Part shown: positions 56,774 through 64,000 of the stretch, piece by piece
How positions within the stretch are numbered: position 1 is the first letter of the stretch
Layout of the letters: every line of letters begins with the position of its first letter
Assembly: GCA_003169845.1 (NCBI GenBank)
Contig: PNAG01000012.1
Coordinates: 29,713 to 93,712, forward strand
Reading direction: 5' to 3'
Origin: Candidatus Dormiibacterota bacterium
Lineage (GTDB): Bacteria; Chloroflexota; Dormibacteria; Dormibacterales; Dormibacteraceae
Length of the DNA stretch: 64,000 bases
The notes under the pieces: model-generated
What the model was told of the DNA's origin: nothing
Seen by the model: only the letters and a program-made list of their open reading frames with translations
Databases searched by the model: none
Translations under genes and position numbers: made by a program

Positions 56774-57802
56774 CTACGTCAACCTGACGCGTGGGTCGAT
56801 GAAGACGTACATGACGTCGACGACGAGGTTGGCGATGGCGATGATGATCGAGAACAGGATCGTCGTACCCAGGATCATCGGGTAGTCGCGGGATTCGACC
56901 GCGGTGACGAACGCCCGCCCGATGCCGGGGATGTTGAAAACGGTTTCGACGATCAGCGACCCTGTGACCAGGAAGGCAAACGTCGGGCCCAGCGTCGTCA
57001 CGACCGGGATCAGGGAGTTCTTGAGCACGTGCTTGACCACCACCAGTCGCTCCGAGAGGCCTTTCGCCCAGGCGGTGCGAATGAAGTCCTGCCGGATCGT
57101 GTCCAGCGTGCTGGCGCGCGTGAGCCGGGCCGTATAAGCGATGGGCAGGAGCGAAAGCGTGATCACGGGCATGATCAGGTGGTCGTCCAGGGCGAAGTCC
57201 GCCGCGGGCAGGAAGAAAGCGTGCTGCGTCCACTTGGCCATCAGGACCGAAAACACCACGACCATCAGCGCGCCGATGACAAAGTTGGGGAATGAGGCCG
57301 CAGCGGTGGCAAAGCCCATGGTGATGTAGTCGACACGGGTGTTCTGCCGGAGGGCCGCCAGCACGCCCAGGCCGACGCCGACCGGCACGATGATGATGAA
57401 GGCGAGCACTCCAAGCGTCGCGGTGTAGGGAATGCCTTCGGCGATCAAACCCGTGACCGTCTTGCCCTCGTACTGGTAAGACAGTCCGAAATCGAAGTGC
57501 ACGATGTTCCCCAAATAGATGAAGAACTGCTGGTACTCAGGCTTGTCCAGCCCGTACTTGATGTTGAGGTTGTTGACCACGTCCGCTGAGAGCTGGCGCC
57601 CGCCGGACTTATCCCACGGACTGCCCTGGGCCAGGTGCATGAGCAGGAACGTGATGAGGATGACGAAGAAAACGATCGGGATCATCCAGAGGATGCGCTT
57701 GATGATGAAGATGGCAAGGCTGCCCGCCCTGCTGTCTGTCAGGGCTGACAAACGGGCCGGGAGCAGGGCGCCCCGGTTGGGGCGCCCTGCGATTACTGCC
57801 AA
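56774..57802 (-). CDS. Oligopeptide ABC importer permease (OppB/DppB-like)
   Basis: A 342-aa permease: FIIKRILWMIPIVFFVILIT as TM1, a large periplasmic loop, and the coupling loop RTAWAKGLSERLVVVKHVLK. The TTG at 57802 has AGGAG nine bases upstream, inside the end of the binding-protein gene, so it is coupled. The first codons contain a 12-bp hairpin (57763-57790). A start at TTG 57751 past the hairpin is the alternative. Confidence 0.92.
   Translation of the reverse strand: MAVIAGRPNRGALLPARLSALTDSRAGSLAIFIIKRILWMIPIVFFVILITFLLMHLAQGSPWDKSGGRQLSADVVNNLNIKYGLDKPEYQQFFIYLGNIVHFDFGLSYQYEGKTVTGLIAEGIPYTATLGVLAFIIIVPVGVGLGVLAALRQNTRVDYITMGFATAAASFPNFVIGALMVVVFSVLMAKWTQHAFFLPAADFALDDHLIMPVITLSLLPIAYTARLTRASTLDTIRQDFIRTAWAKGLSERLVVVKHVLKNSLIPVVTTLGPTFAFLVTGSLIVETVFNIPGIGRAFVTAVESRDYPMILGTTILFSIIIAIANLVVDVMYVFIDPRVRLT
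57763..57790 (-). promoter_or_regulatory. Strong hairpin in the 5' end of oppB
   Basis: A perfect 12-bp stem (GCAGGGCGCCCC with GGGGCGCCCTGC, loop of four). No T-run follows on either strand, so it is not a standard terminator. It lies just after the abundant binding-protein gene and may protect its mRNA 3' end or dampen oppB translation. Confidence 0.6.
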
Positions 57803-57814
57803 ATCAACGGACTC

Positions 57815-59521
57815 CTAGTGAGTGGTGATGTAGGCGGTGTTGTAGTAGTTGTCGCCGGGGACGTTCTGGTCATCGAATGCGGTGTGAGTGTAGTTCACGT
57901 ACGGTGCGACGAGGTCGTACTCGTACTGCTGGTAGATGAAGCCGACGGCGGCCTGGTCGATCAGCATCTTCTGAGCGGTCAGGTAGTCAGCGTTGCGCTG
58001 GGTCTGGCTGAGCTCGGTGTCCGCCTTCTGAACGAGCGCGTCGTAGCCGCTCAGGGTCGGGCAGCCAAAGTTCAGGCCGTGGCAAGACGAGCTGAAGAAG
58101 ATATCGAACCAGTCTTGCTGGTCCGGGTAGTCGGCGCCCCATCCGTCAGGGCCGTAGATGTCGAAGTTGCCCAGGCGAATGCGGCTCGTCACGGTCTTGC
58201 TGTCGATGACATCCAGCTGGATGTTCAACCCGAGGTTGGTGTTCCACTGGTCGACGATGAACTGGTTGATGGTCTTGCTGCCCGTCGAGTTGCGGGTCAG
58301 CAGCTTGAACTGGTTCAACGTGGCGGCGGTGACATTGGCCTTGGTGAGAAGCGCCTTGGCCGCTGCCGGGTCGAAGCTCTGGGCGTTGTCAGATGTGTCG
58401 GCGCCGGCCATTCCCTGCGGAATGAACGACTGGTACGCCTTGTCCGTGTCGTGCAAAACGTCCACGGTGAGCTTCTGGCGGTCGATCGACTTGGCGAACG
58501 CCATGCGCACGTCGGCGTTGTCAAACGGTGCCTTCTTCGTGTTGAAGTCCATCCAGAAGGTGGTCAGGGTCGGGAACAGGTGGGCCTGCTTGCTCAGGGT
58601 CGCGTCGCCGCGAACCACCGTCACGTCGGCCACCGGAACGCCGATGATGTCGAGCGCGCCGGTCTGGTACTTGGAGTAGGCGGTGTTCCCATCGGCGATG
58701 AAGTAGTAGACGAGCTGCTGAAGCTTGGGTGCGCCACCCCAGTAGTTGGTGTTGGGGACGAGGGTGACGTGGTCCTTGGACACGATCTCGGAGATCTTGA
58801 AGGGACCGTTGCCGATGATCGTGTTGGCGTTGTTGGCCCAAGCCTCGGGCTTGGTGGTGTCAGTCGAGGCGAACGTGCCACCGGCTGCGCTCTCGACGAC
58901 GTCCTTGCGCAGCGGTACCGCAACCCACAGCGTCACCACCCACTTGAAGTAGGCGGCGGGGTGCTGGAGCTTGATCACGAACGTGTTGGCGTCGGGCGCG
59001 CTGAGACCCAGCCCCGAGATGAAGCTGTCAATCGCGCTTGCGCTCTTGACGTCGACGCTGCCGTAGTTCTGCGCGCCGGCGATCGTGCCGTCGAAGAACG
59101 GGTCGACGTAACCGGCGGCCAGCGCCGGGTTCAAGAAGTGCTGGTACCCATAAACCCAGTCACTCGCGGTGACGGGCTTCCCGTCGCTCCACTTGGCGCT
59201 GGTCTGAAGGTGGAACGTGTAGGTCAGGCCGTCTGACGACACGTCGTAGCTCTTCGCCGCCGCGCCCTGGACGTCGCTGAGGTCGGGCTTCGACTTCAGG
59301 AGGGCTTCGAATGTGTTGCGGCCGACTGCAGCCTCATACGTGTAGGTCTGCTGGGTCGGGTCGTAGCTGTTGGGCTCGGTGCCGTCGTTGGCACGGAGGA
59401 TCTGCTGGGCAGCCGGCGCGAGGTTCAAGCTGGGGGTCGTCGTGGTGCCGCCGCACGCGGCGACTACAAAGATCCCCGCACTCGCGAGCGCCACCGCTCG
59501 GATGCCATTACCTAGTTGCAT
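57815..59521 (-). CDS. Oligopeptide-binding lipoprotein (SBP_bac_5)
   Basis: A 568-aa lipoprotein. MQLGNGIRAVALASAGIFVV leads to a lipobox ending AACGG, so Cys is the acylation site. The mature SBP_bac_5 fold shows EPNSYDPTQQTYTYEAAVG, YTFHLQTSAKWSDGKPVTAS, and DGWGADYPDQQDWFDIFFSS. The ATG at 59521 is set by the signal peptide. It delivers peptides to OppBC. Confidence 0.93.
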   Translation of the reverse strand: MQLGNGIRAVALASAGIFVVAACGGTTTTPSLNLAPAAQQILRANDGTEPNSYDPTQQTYTYEAAVGRNTFEALLKSKPDLSDVQGAAAKSYDVSSDGLTYTFHLQTSAKWSDGKPVTASDWVYGYQHFLNPALAAGYVDPFFDGTIAGAQNYGSVDVKSASAIDSFISGLGLSAPDANTFVIKLQHPAAYFKWVVTLWVAVPLRKDVVESAAGGTFASTDTTKPEAWANNANTIIGNGPFKISEIVSKDHVTLVPNTNYWGGAPKLQQLVYYFIADGNTAYSKYQTGALDIIGVPVADVTVVRGDATLSKQAHLFPTLTTFWMDFNTKKAPFDNADVRMAFAKSIDRQKLTVDVLHDTDKAYQSFIPQGMAGADTSDNAQSFDPAAAKALLTKANVTAATLNQFKLLTRNSTGSKTINQFIVDQWNTNLGLNIQLDVIDSKTVTSRIRLGNFDIYGPDGWGADYPDQQDWFDIFFSSSCHGLNFGCPTLSGYDALVQKADTELSQTQRNADYLTAQKMLIDQAAVGFIYQQYEYDLVAPYVNYTHTAFDDQNVPGDNYYNTAYITTH

Positions 59522-59627
59522 ACGCGTCTTACCTCTCAGTTCTGATCCTGCAGCCTTCTTCCCGGGATCCGGGGCGAGAGTGCGCCGGCAGCAGGTCTTA
59601 CTCACGGCCTCTTCGGGGCCAAGCCAG

Positions 59628-59657
59628 ATTCTCTTGCGCTTCCCCACGCAGTGTCAA
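59628..59657 (-). promoter_or_regulatory. Promoter of the SBP-oppBCDF operon
   Basis: TTGACA (59652-59657, minus strand) and GAGAAT (59628-59633), 18 bases apart. Transcription would start about 100 bases before the ATG at 59521, so this operon can be expressed apart from the upstream SBP gene. Confidence 0.6.
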
Positions 59658-59703
59658 GCAGCATAGCTGGGCGCCGATGCGAACGACTGTTCAGTTACGG
59701 CCT

Positions 59704-61365
59704 TTAGTGTGGGGCGATCGAGATCCCGGCCGGATCGAGGGCGCCGGGCCACTCATCCACCGGCGAAGTGGCGATGCCGCGCACGTATGGCCGCACTAGA
59801 TACCAGCTCACGGACTGCGCCAGGAACGCCACCGGCGCGTCATCGACCAGCATCTGCTGCGCCTGCTGGTACTCCTGGTCGCGGCGGTCCAGCTGGACGT
59901 CGGTCCTCGCGACCCGTACGAAGTTGTCGTACTGCTGGTTCTGATAGAAGGCGACGTTGTACGAGCTCGTCGTCAGGAAGAAGTCGTACCAATCGGCCGG
60001 GTCCGGGTAGTCCGCGCTCCAGCCCATCGGGCCGGCGAGCTGGAAGTCGCCGCCCCCGAGATTCGACCCATACGTGTTCGTGTCCAGGCCCTGCAGGACG
60101 ATGTTGATGCCGAGGTTGGCCTTCAGCTGGTCGTGGATGAAGTTCGCCGTCGCCTTGCCGAAATCCGAGGTCTGGTCGTAGGAGAACTTCAAGGTCGCGA
60201 GCTGAGACGCCGGCACGCCCGAGGCGGCCAGGGACGCCCGCGCCTGGGCAACGTCGAACTTCTGGGCGGAGAGGCTTGACGAATACCCGTGCATCCCTTT
60301 CGGGATGAAAGTTTCGGCAGGCGCTCCCTGGCCCTGGAAGACCTGCGCCACGAACGCGTCGCGGTCGATGGCCTGCGAAATCGCCAGCCGGAGCCTGGCG
60401 TTGTTGGTCGGCGAAGCGTTGACGCGAAAGGTGAGCCAGTACTCGGTGAGGTCGGGGGTCTTGACGAGCTCCTGCTTCGCACTCGAGTCGCCGGCCACGG
60501 TCGCGGCCTGCGCCGGCTGAACGGCGATCTCGTCCAGCGCACCGCTCTTGTACTTCGCCAGCGCGGTCGCGCCGTCGTTCACCACCTCGAAGTTGATCGA
60601 GGTCAGCGTCGGCCTGGCGCCCCAGTAGTGCGGGTTCGGAACCACGGTGATGTGGTCCTTTGCCACCATCTCCGAAACCTTGAACGGCCCGTTCGTGATC
60701 AGCGTGTCCGGGCTTGCCGCCCACTTGTCGCCGCTTTTCTTGACGACGTCCTGCCGGATGGGGGCCGCCGCGGGCATGGCCGCCAGCCAGATGAAAGCCG
60801 GGTCCGGCTGTGAAAGGGTGACCTGGAACGTGTGGTCGTCCAGCGCCTTCAAACCGAGGGTGTTGAGCGCCGCATCGATGCTGGCCGCGTCGCGCTGCGG
60901 GTCGAGGTTCGACACCTTGTCGCCGTTGAGGATGGCGGCGGCGAAGAAGGTCCCCTCGGGAGCGGCCAGGCGCGGGTCGATCAGCCGCTGCCAGGCATAG
61001 ACGAAGTCCTGCGCCTTGACCGGGGTGCCGTCGGAATACCCGGCGCTCGGCCGTAGATGGAAGACGAAGACGCTGCCGCCGTTGACGACGTCATAGCTCT
61101 GCGCGGCCGCCGGCACGACTCCGCTCAAGTCCGGCGCAGGCTTGAGCAGCGGCTCGGAGATCGCACGCAGGACGGCGGTTTCGTACGCGTACTGGGTCTG
61201 TCCGGGGTCGAGCGAACCGGGCTGGTCCGTGAGCAGCACCCGGAGCGTCTGGTTGCTGGCAAGCTTGGGCCCTTGGGTGAGAGAGCCTGAGCTGCACGCG
61301 GTCACGGACGCCACAACGAGAAGCGCCAGGGCGAGGGCGCGAAGCAGCCTGGAGCTTGGGATCAC
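59704..61365 (-). CDS. Second oligopeptide-binding lipoprotein (SBP_bac_5)
   Basis: A 553-aa lipoprotein with signal LRALALALLVVASVTACSSG (lipobox VTAC). It is a diverged paralogue of the next gene: the order QPGSLDPGQTQYAYETAVLR, FVFHLRPSAGYSDGTPVKAQ and MGWSADYPDPADWYDFFLT matches. The GTG at 61365 follows GGAAAG. It is separated from rpoC by hairpins and from the second binding-protein gene by its promoter, so it may be an alternative specificity receptor for the same permease. Confidence 0.92.
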   Translation of the reverse strand: MIPSSRLLRALALALLVVASVTACSSGSLTQGPKLASNQTLRVLLTDQPGSLDPGQTQYAYETAVLRAISEPLLKPAPDLSGVVPAAAQSYDVVNGGSVFVFHLRPSAGYSDGTPVKAQDFVYAWQRLIDPRLAAPEGTFFAAAILNGDKVSNLDPQRDAASIDAALNTLGLKALDDHTFQVTLSQPDPAFIWLAAMPAAAPIRQDVVKKSGDKWAASPDTLITNGPFKVSEMVAKDHITVVPNPHYWGARPTLTSINFEVVNDGATALAKYKSGALDEIAVQPAQAATVAGDSSAKQELVKTPDLTEYWLTFRVNASPTNNARLRLAISQAIDRDAFVAQVFQGQGAPAETFIPKGMHGYSSSLSAQKFDVAQARASLAASGVPASQLATLKFSYDQTSDFGKATANFIHDQLKANLGINIVLQGLDTNTYGSNLGGGDFQLAGPMGWSADYPDPADWYDFFLTTSSYNVAFYQNQQYDNFVRVARTDVQLDRRDQEYQQAQQMLVDDAPVAFLAQSVSWYLVRPYVRGIATSPVDEWPGALDPAGISIAPH

Positions 61366-61389
61366 CTTTCCATCATCCCAGGTTCAGCC

Positions 61390-61428
61390 AAATAAACCAA
61401 AAGGGCCACCCGTGGCGGGCGACCCTTT
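61390..61428 (-). terminator. Rho-independent terminator after rpoC
   Basis: On the minus strand a 13-bp stem (61400-61412 with 61416-61428, two wobble pairs) is followed by TTTTGGTTTATTTGG. Confidence 0.75.
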
Positions 61429-61491
61429 GTGCACGTAACGAAGAATGTAACCCAAAACCGGGCCTATTAGCGACCTGTTGCGTGGCTGGTA

Positions 61492-61510
61492 GGCCCGGCT
61501 CTGCCGGGCC
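61492..61510. repeat. Short GC hairpin in rpoC-SBP gap
   Basis: GGCCCGGC-TCT-GCCGGGCC, an 8-bp perfect stem. Part of a hairpin-dense 260-base gap. Confidence 0.7.
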
Positions 61511-61589
61511 GTCCGCCAGTCACTCTTCCTCGACTCCCGCGTAGCAGGGAGTGACCTTTAAATAATCCCAACCTGCAGGAAAGAGAGCC

Positions 61590-61617
61590 ATGAGAGGGAA
61601 CCTAGGTTCCCTCTCAT
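61590..61617. repeat. Perfect 28-base palindrome after rpoC
   Basis: ATGAGAGGGAACCT is followed directly by its reverse complement (no loop), 10 bases after the rpoC stop. The half-unit TCCCTCTCATAC recurs in the direct neighbourhood (61622-61633). It has no T-run. Confidence 0.85.
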
Positions 61618-61627
61618 ACGCTCCCTC

Positions 61628-64000
61628 TCATACTGAAAGCGTTTCCAGGTCGATCGGCTCCTCTTCGAGGACCCTGGCGGCCTGCTCGCGCTGCTTCTTG
61701 TAGTAGTCGAGCCCGGTCCCGGCGGGGATGAGCTTGCCGATGATCACGTTCTCCTTCAGGCCGCGCAGCCGGTCGACCTTGCCGGAGATGGCGGCCTCGG
61801 TCAACACGCGCGTGGTCTCCTGGAAGGAAGCTGCCGAAAGCCACGAGGTGGTGTTCAGCGCGGCCTTGATCAGGCCGAGCAGCACAGTCTGCGCCGTGGC
61901 GGGCTCGCCGCCCTCCGCCAGCGCCTTCGCGTTCCCCTCCTCGTATTCCCACTGCGAGACGATCTCGCCCGGCAGCAGGCCGGTGTCGCCGGCGGAGTCG
62001 ACGCGGACCTTCCGCATCATCTGCCGCACGATCACCTCGATGTGCTTGTCGTTGATGTCCACACCCTGGCTGCGGTACACCTTCTGGACCTCGTCGACCA
62101 GGAAGGTCTGGACCGCCTCTTTTCCAAGGATGTGGAGGAGCTCCTGCGGTGAGATCGAGCCCTCGGTGATCTGCTGGCCCGCCTTGATCATCACCTTCTG
62201 GCCGTCCCGGCGGTCGAGCTCGGGCCGGATGCGGACCTGGTGCGGGATCGCGTACTCGCGGACCTCTTCGTCGAGGGTCCGCACGGTGATCTCCTTGGCC
62301 GAAACGGTCACTTTGCCGGCGTGCCGTGTCCGGACCACGTTGCCCTTGGCGTCGTGGGCCAGCTCCTGGCCCTCCATCACGTCGTCCTTGTTCTTCACGA
62401 GCACCTGCAGCTTGGGGTCGACCGGGTAGGAGACCTCGAACTCCTCCCTGGAGATCACGCGCACCTTGCGCGAGCCTTCCTGGCGGATGATCTCGAGCTC
62501 CCCGTCGATCTCGGAAATGATGGCCTTGCCCTTGGGGATGCGAGCCTCGAACAGCTCCTCCACGCGGGGCAGACCCTGGGTGATGTCCACCCCGGCGACA
62601 CCGCCGGTGTGGAACGTACGCATGGTCAGTTGGGTGCCGGGCTCGCCGATGGACTGCGCCGCGATGACGCCCACCGCCTCGCCGATCTCCACCACCTTGC
62701 CCGTGGCCAGGTTGCGGCCGTAGCACGTGCGGCAGACGCCCTCGCGCGCCTCGCACACCAGGACCGAGCGCATCTTGACCGGCACGCCGGCCGCGATGAT
62801 CTTCCGCGCGTTTTCGTCGGTGATCGACGTGCCCGTCTGGACGAGGACCTTGCCGTCGACGGTGATGTCCTCGGCCACGACGCGGCCCGCGATCTTCTCG
62901 TAGATCGGTTCGGTCTTCGCCCGCTCGGGGGTGATGTCACGCACCCAGATGCCGTTGGTCGTTCCGCAGTCCTCTTCCCTCACGATGACGTCCTGCGCGA
63001 CGTCGACGAGACGGCGCGTCAGGTAGCCGGAGTCGGCGGTGCGGAGCGCGGTGTCGGCGAGTCCTTTCCGGGTGCCGTGTGTAGAGATGAAGTACTCGAG
63101 GACGGTCAAGCCCTCGGTGAAGTTGGCCATGATCGGCAGGTCGATGATCCGGCCGGTCGGGTCGGCCATCAGGCCGCGCATGCCCGCCAGCTGGCGGATC
63201 TGCTGGATGTTGCCGCGGGCGCCCGAGCCCATCATCATCCAGATCGGGCTGAACTTGTCGAAGGCCTGCTCGGTGGCGTTACCGACCTCTTCGTAGGCCG
63301 CCTGCCACATCTCGATCACCTTGCGGTAGCGCTCGTCATCGGTCATGACACCGCGACGGTACATGCGCTCGACGTCGGCGACCTCCTTCTCGGTTTCGCG
63401 GATGATCCGCCACTTCGATTCGGGGTGCGGGATGTCCATGGCCGAGACGGTGATTCCGGCCTGGGTGGCGTAGCGGAAGCCCAGCCGTTTGATGTCGTTG
63501 ACCACGATCGCTGTGACGTCGCTGCCGTACAGGCGGTACAGCTCCGCCACCAGCGTGCGCAGCAGTTTGCGGTCGTAGTGCGCGTTCTGGAACGGCAATG
63601 GGTGCATGGAGCTGATCTCTTCGGGGGTCGCGCCGCCTGTCCCCAGCGGCGCCTTGCCGACGGGGAGCGGCTGGTTGAAGACGACACGCCCGGGCGTCGT
63701 GACGATCAGCGTGTCTCCGATCCGCACGCGGATCCATTCCTGGAGCTTGACGACCTTACTCTCCAGCGCGAGCACGACCTCGTTCTCAGAGGTGAAGGCC
63801 CGCAGCTTTGTGAGCTCGCCGCCTTCCTTCGGCATGTCACCGCGCGCGGCGGTGAGCCAGTAGCAGCCGAGGACCACGTCTTGCGTCGGCGCCACCACGG
63901 GGTGGCCGTCCGCCGCGGACAGGATGTTCTGCGACGACATCATGAGGTTCTTCGCCTCGGCGATGGCGCCGCTGAAGAGCGGAACGTGCACGGCCATCTG
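61628..64000 (-). CDS. rpoC: RNA polymerase beta' subunit, C-terminal part (5' outside window)
   Basis: The frame is open to the window edge. It begins at QMAVHVPLF, just past the active-site NADFDGD motif. The trigger loop is [20 protein letters not shown], the second zinc site uses C of EEDCGT and the cluster [14 protein letters not shown], and the bridge-helix region has [19 protein letters not shown]. Length from here is 790 aa. The C-terminus is ETLSV with a TGA stop. Confidence 0.97.
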   Translation of the reverse strand, partial: QMAVHVPLFSGAIAEAKNLMMSSQNILSAADGHPVVAPTQDVVLGCYWLTAARGDMPKEGGELTKLRAFTSENEVVLALESKVVKLQEWIRVRIGDTLIVTTPGRVVFNQPLPVGKAPLGTGGATPEEISSMHPLPFQNAHYDRKLLRTLVAELYRLYGSDVTAIVVNDIKRLGFRYATQAGITVSAMDIPHPESKWRIIRETEKEVADVERMYRRGVMTDDERYRKVIEMWQAAYEEVGNATEQAFDKFSPIWMMMGSGARGNIQQIRQLAGMRGLMADPTGRIIDLPIMANFTEGLTVLEYFISTHGTRKGLADTALRTADSGYLTRRLVDVAQDVIVREEDCGTTNGIWVRDITPERAKTEPIYEKIAGRVVAEDITVDGKVLVQTGTSITDENARKIIAAGVPVKMRSVLVCEAREGVCRTCYGRNLATGKVVEIGEAVGVIAAQSIGEPGTQLTMRTFHTGGVAGVDITQGLPRVEELFEARIPKGKAIISEIDGELEIIRQEGSRKVRVISREEFEVSYPVDPKLQVLVKNKDDVMEGQELAHDAKGNVVRTRHAGKVTVSAKEITVRTLDEEVREYAIPHQVRIRPELDRRDGQKVMIKAGQQITEGSISPQELLHILGKEAVQTFLVDEVQKVYRSQGVDINDKHIEVIVRQMMRKVRVDSAGDTGLLPGEIVSQWEYEEGNAKALAEGGEPATAQTVLLGLIKAALNTTSWLSAASFQETTRVLTEAAISGKVDRLRGLKENVIIGKLIPAGTGLDYYKKQREQAARVLEEEPIDLETLSV

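Overview
The window is 64 kb of GC-rich bacterial chromosome with very tight gene packing. Many genes overlap by 1-4 bases (ATGA or TGATG junctions), GTG and TTG starts are frequent, and several promoters sit so close to the start codon that leaderless transcripts are likely. A SigR/RsrA-type sigma and anti-sigma pair, membrane CdaA, zinc-type S14 and paired CIRCE elements suggest an uncultured, high-GC member of the Terrabacteria (Dormibacterota/Chloroflexota-like or Actinomycetota). This placement is inference from gene content, not phylogeny.

Region 1-7400 is an accessory island ending at a tRNA-Ser gene. It holds an ImmA/IrrE-type metallopeptidase fragment, an AbiEi/AbiEii toxin-antitoxin pair with a triplicated operator, and a three-gene cassette (unknown protein, 491-aa HTH-DUF433 protein, DUF5615 PIN-like protein). 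A second DNA polymerase sliding clamp with an altered C-terminus and a tyrosine recombinase facing the 3' end of tRNA-Ser(CGA) complete it. The cassette and the orphan clamp are the best candidates for something undescribed.

Region 7400-30600 is core housekeeping with accessory inserts: tRNA-Ser and tRNA-Asp, a cNMP-binding/ParA-like ATPase, a HesB/IscA protein, groES-groEL under two overlapping CIRCE operators, and the t6A genes tsaD, tsaB and tsaE with rimI. It continues with thiL-thiE, an ECF sigma/ZAS anti-sigma pair, alr, an AcpS-NnrD fusion, glmS, cdaR-cdaA (c-di-AMP), argF, an acyl-CoA synthetase, a secreted protein, a tandem PD-(D/E)XK-like protein and a tyrosine phosphatase-like gene.

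Region 30600-52700 is an uninterrupted str-S10-spc-alpha supercluster on the minus strand, running rpsL-rpsG-fusA-tuf-rpsJ through secY-adk-map-infA-rpmJ-rpsM-rpsK-rpsD-rpoA-rplQ to truA-rplM-rpsI. Several ribosomal proteins carry low-complexity Lys/Ala/Thr tails. Region 52700-64000 has a divergent methyltransferase, a complete oligopeptide ABC importer with two binding lipoproteins, and the 3' part of rpoC. The importer separates rpoC from rpsL.

A palindromic REP-like element (core CCCTCTCCCC-GAT-GGGGAGAGGG) occurs at nine intergenic loci, always in the same orientation, and once as a six-copy tandem array. No gene-free stretch exceeds 300 bases.
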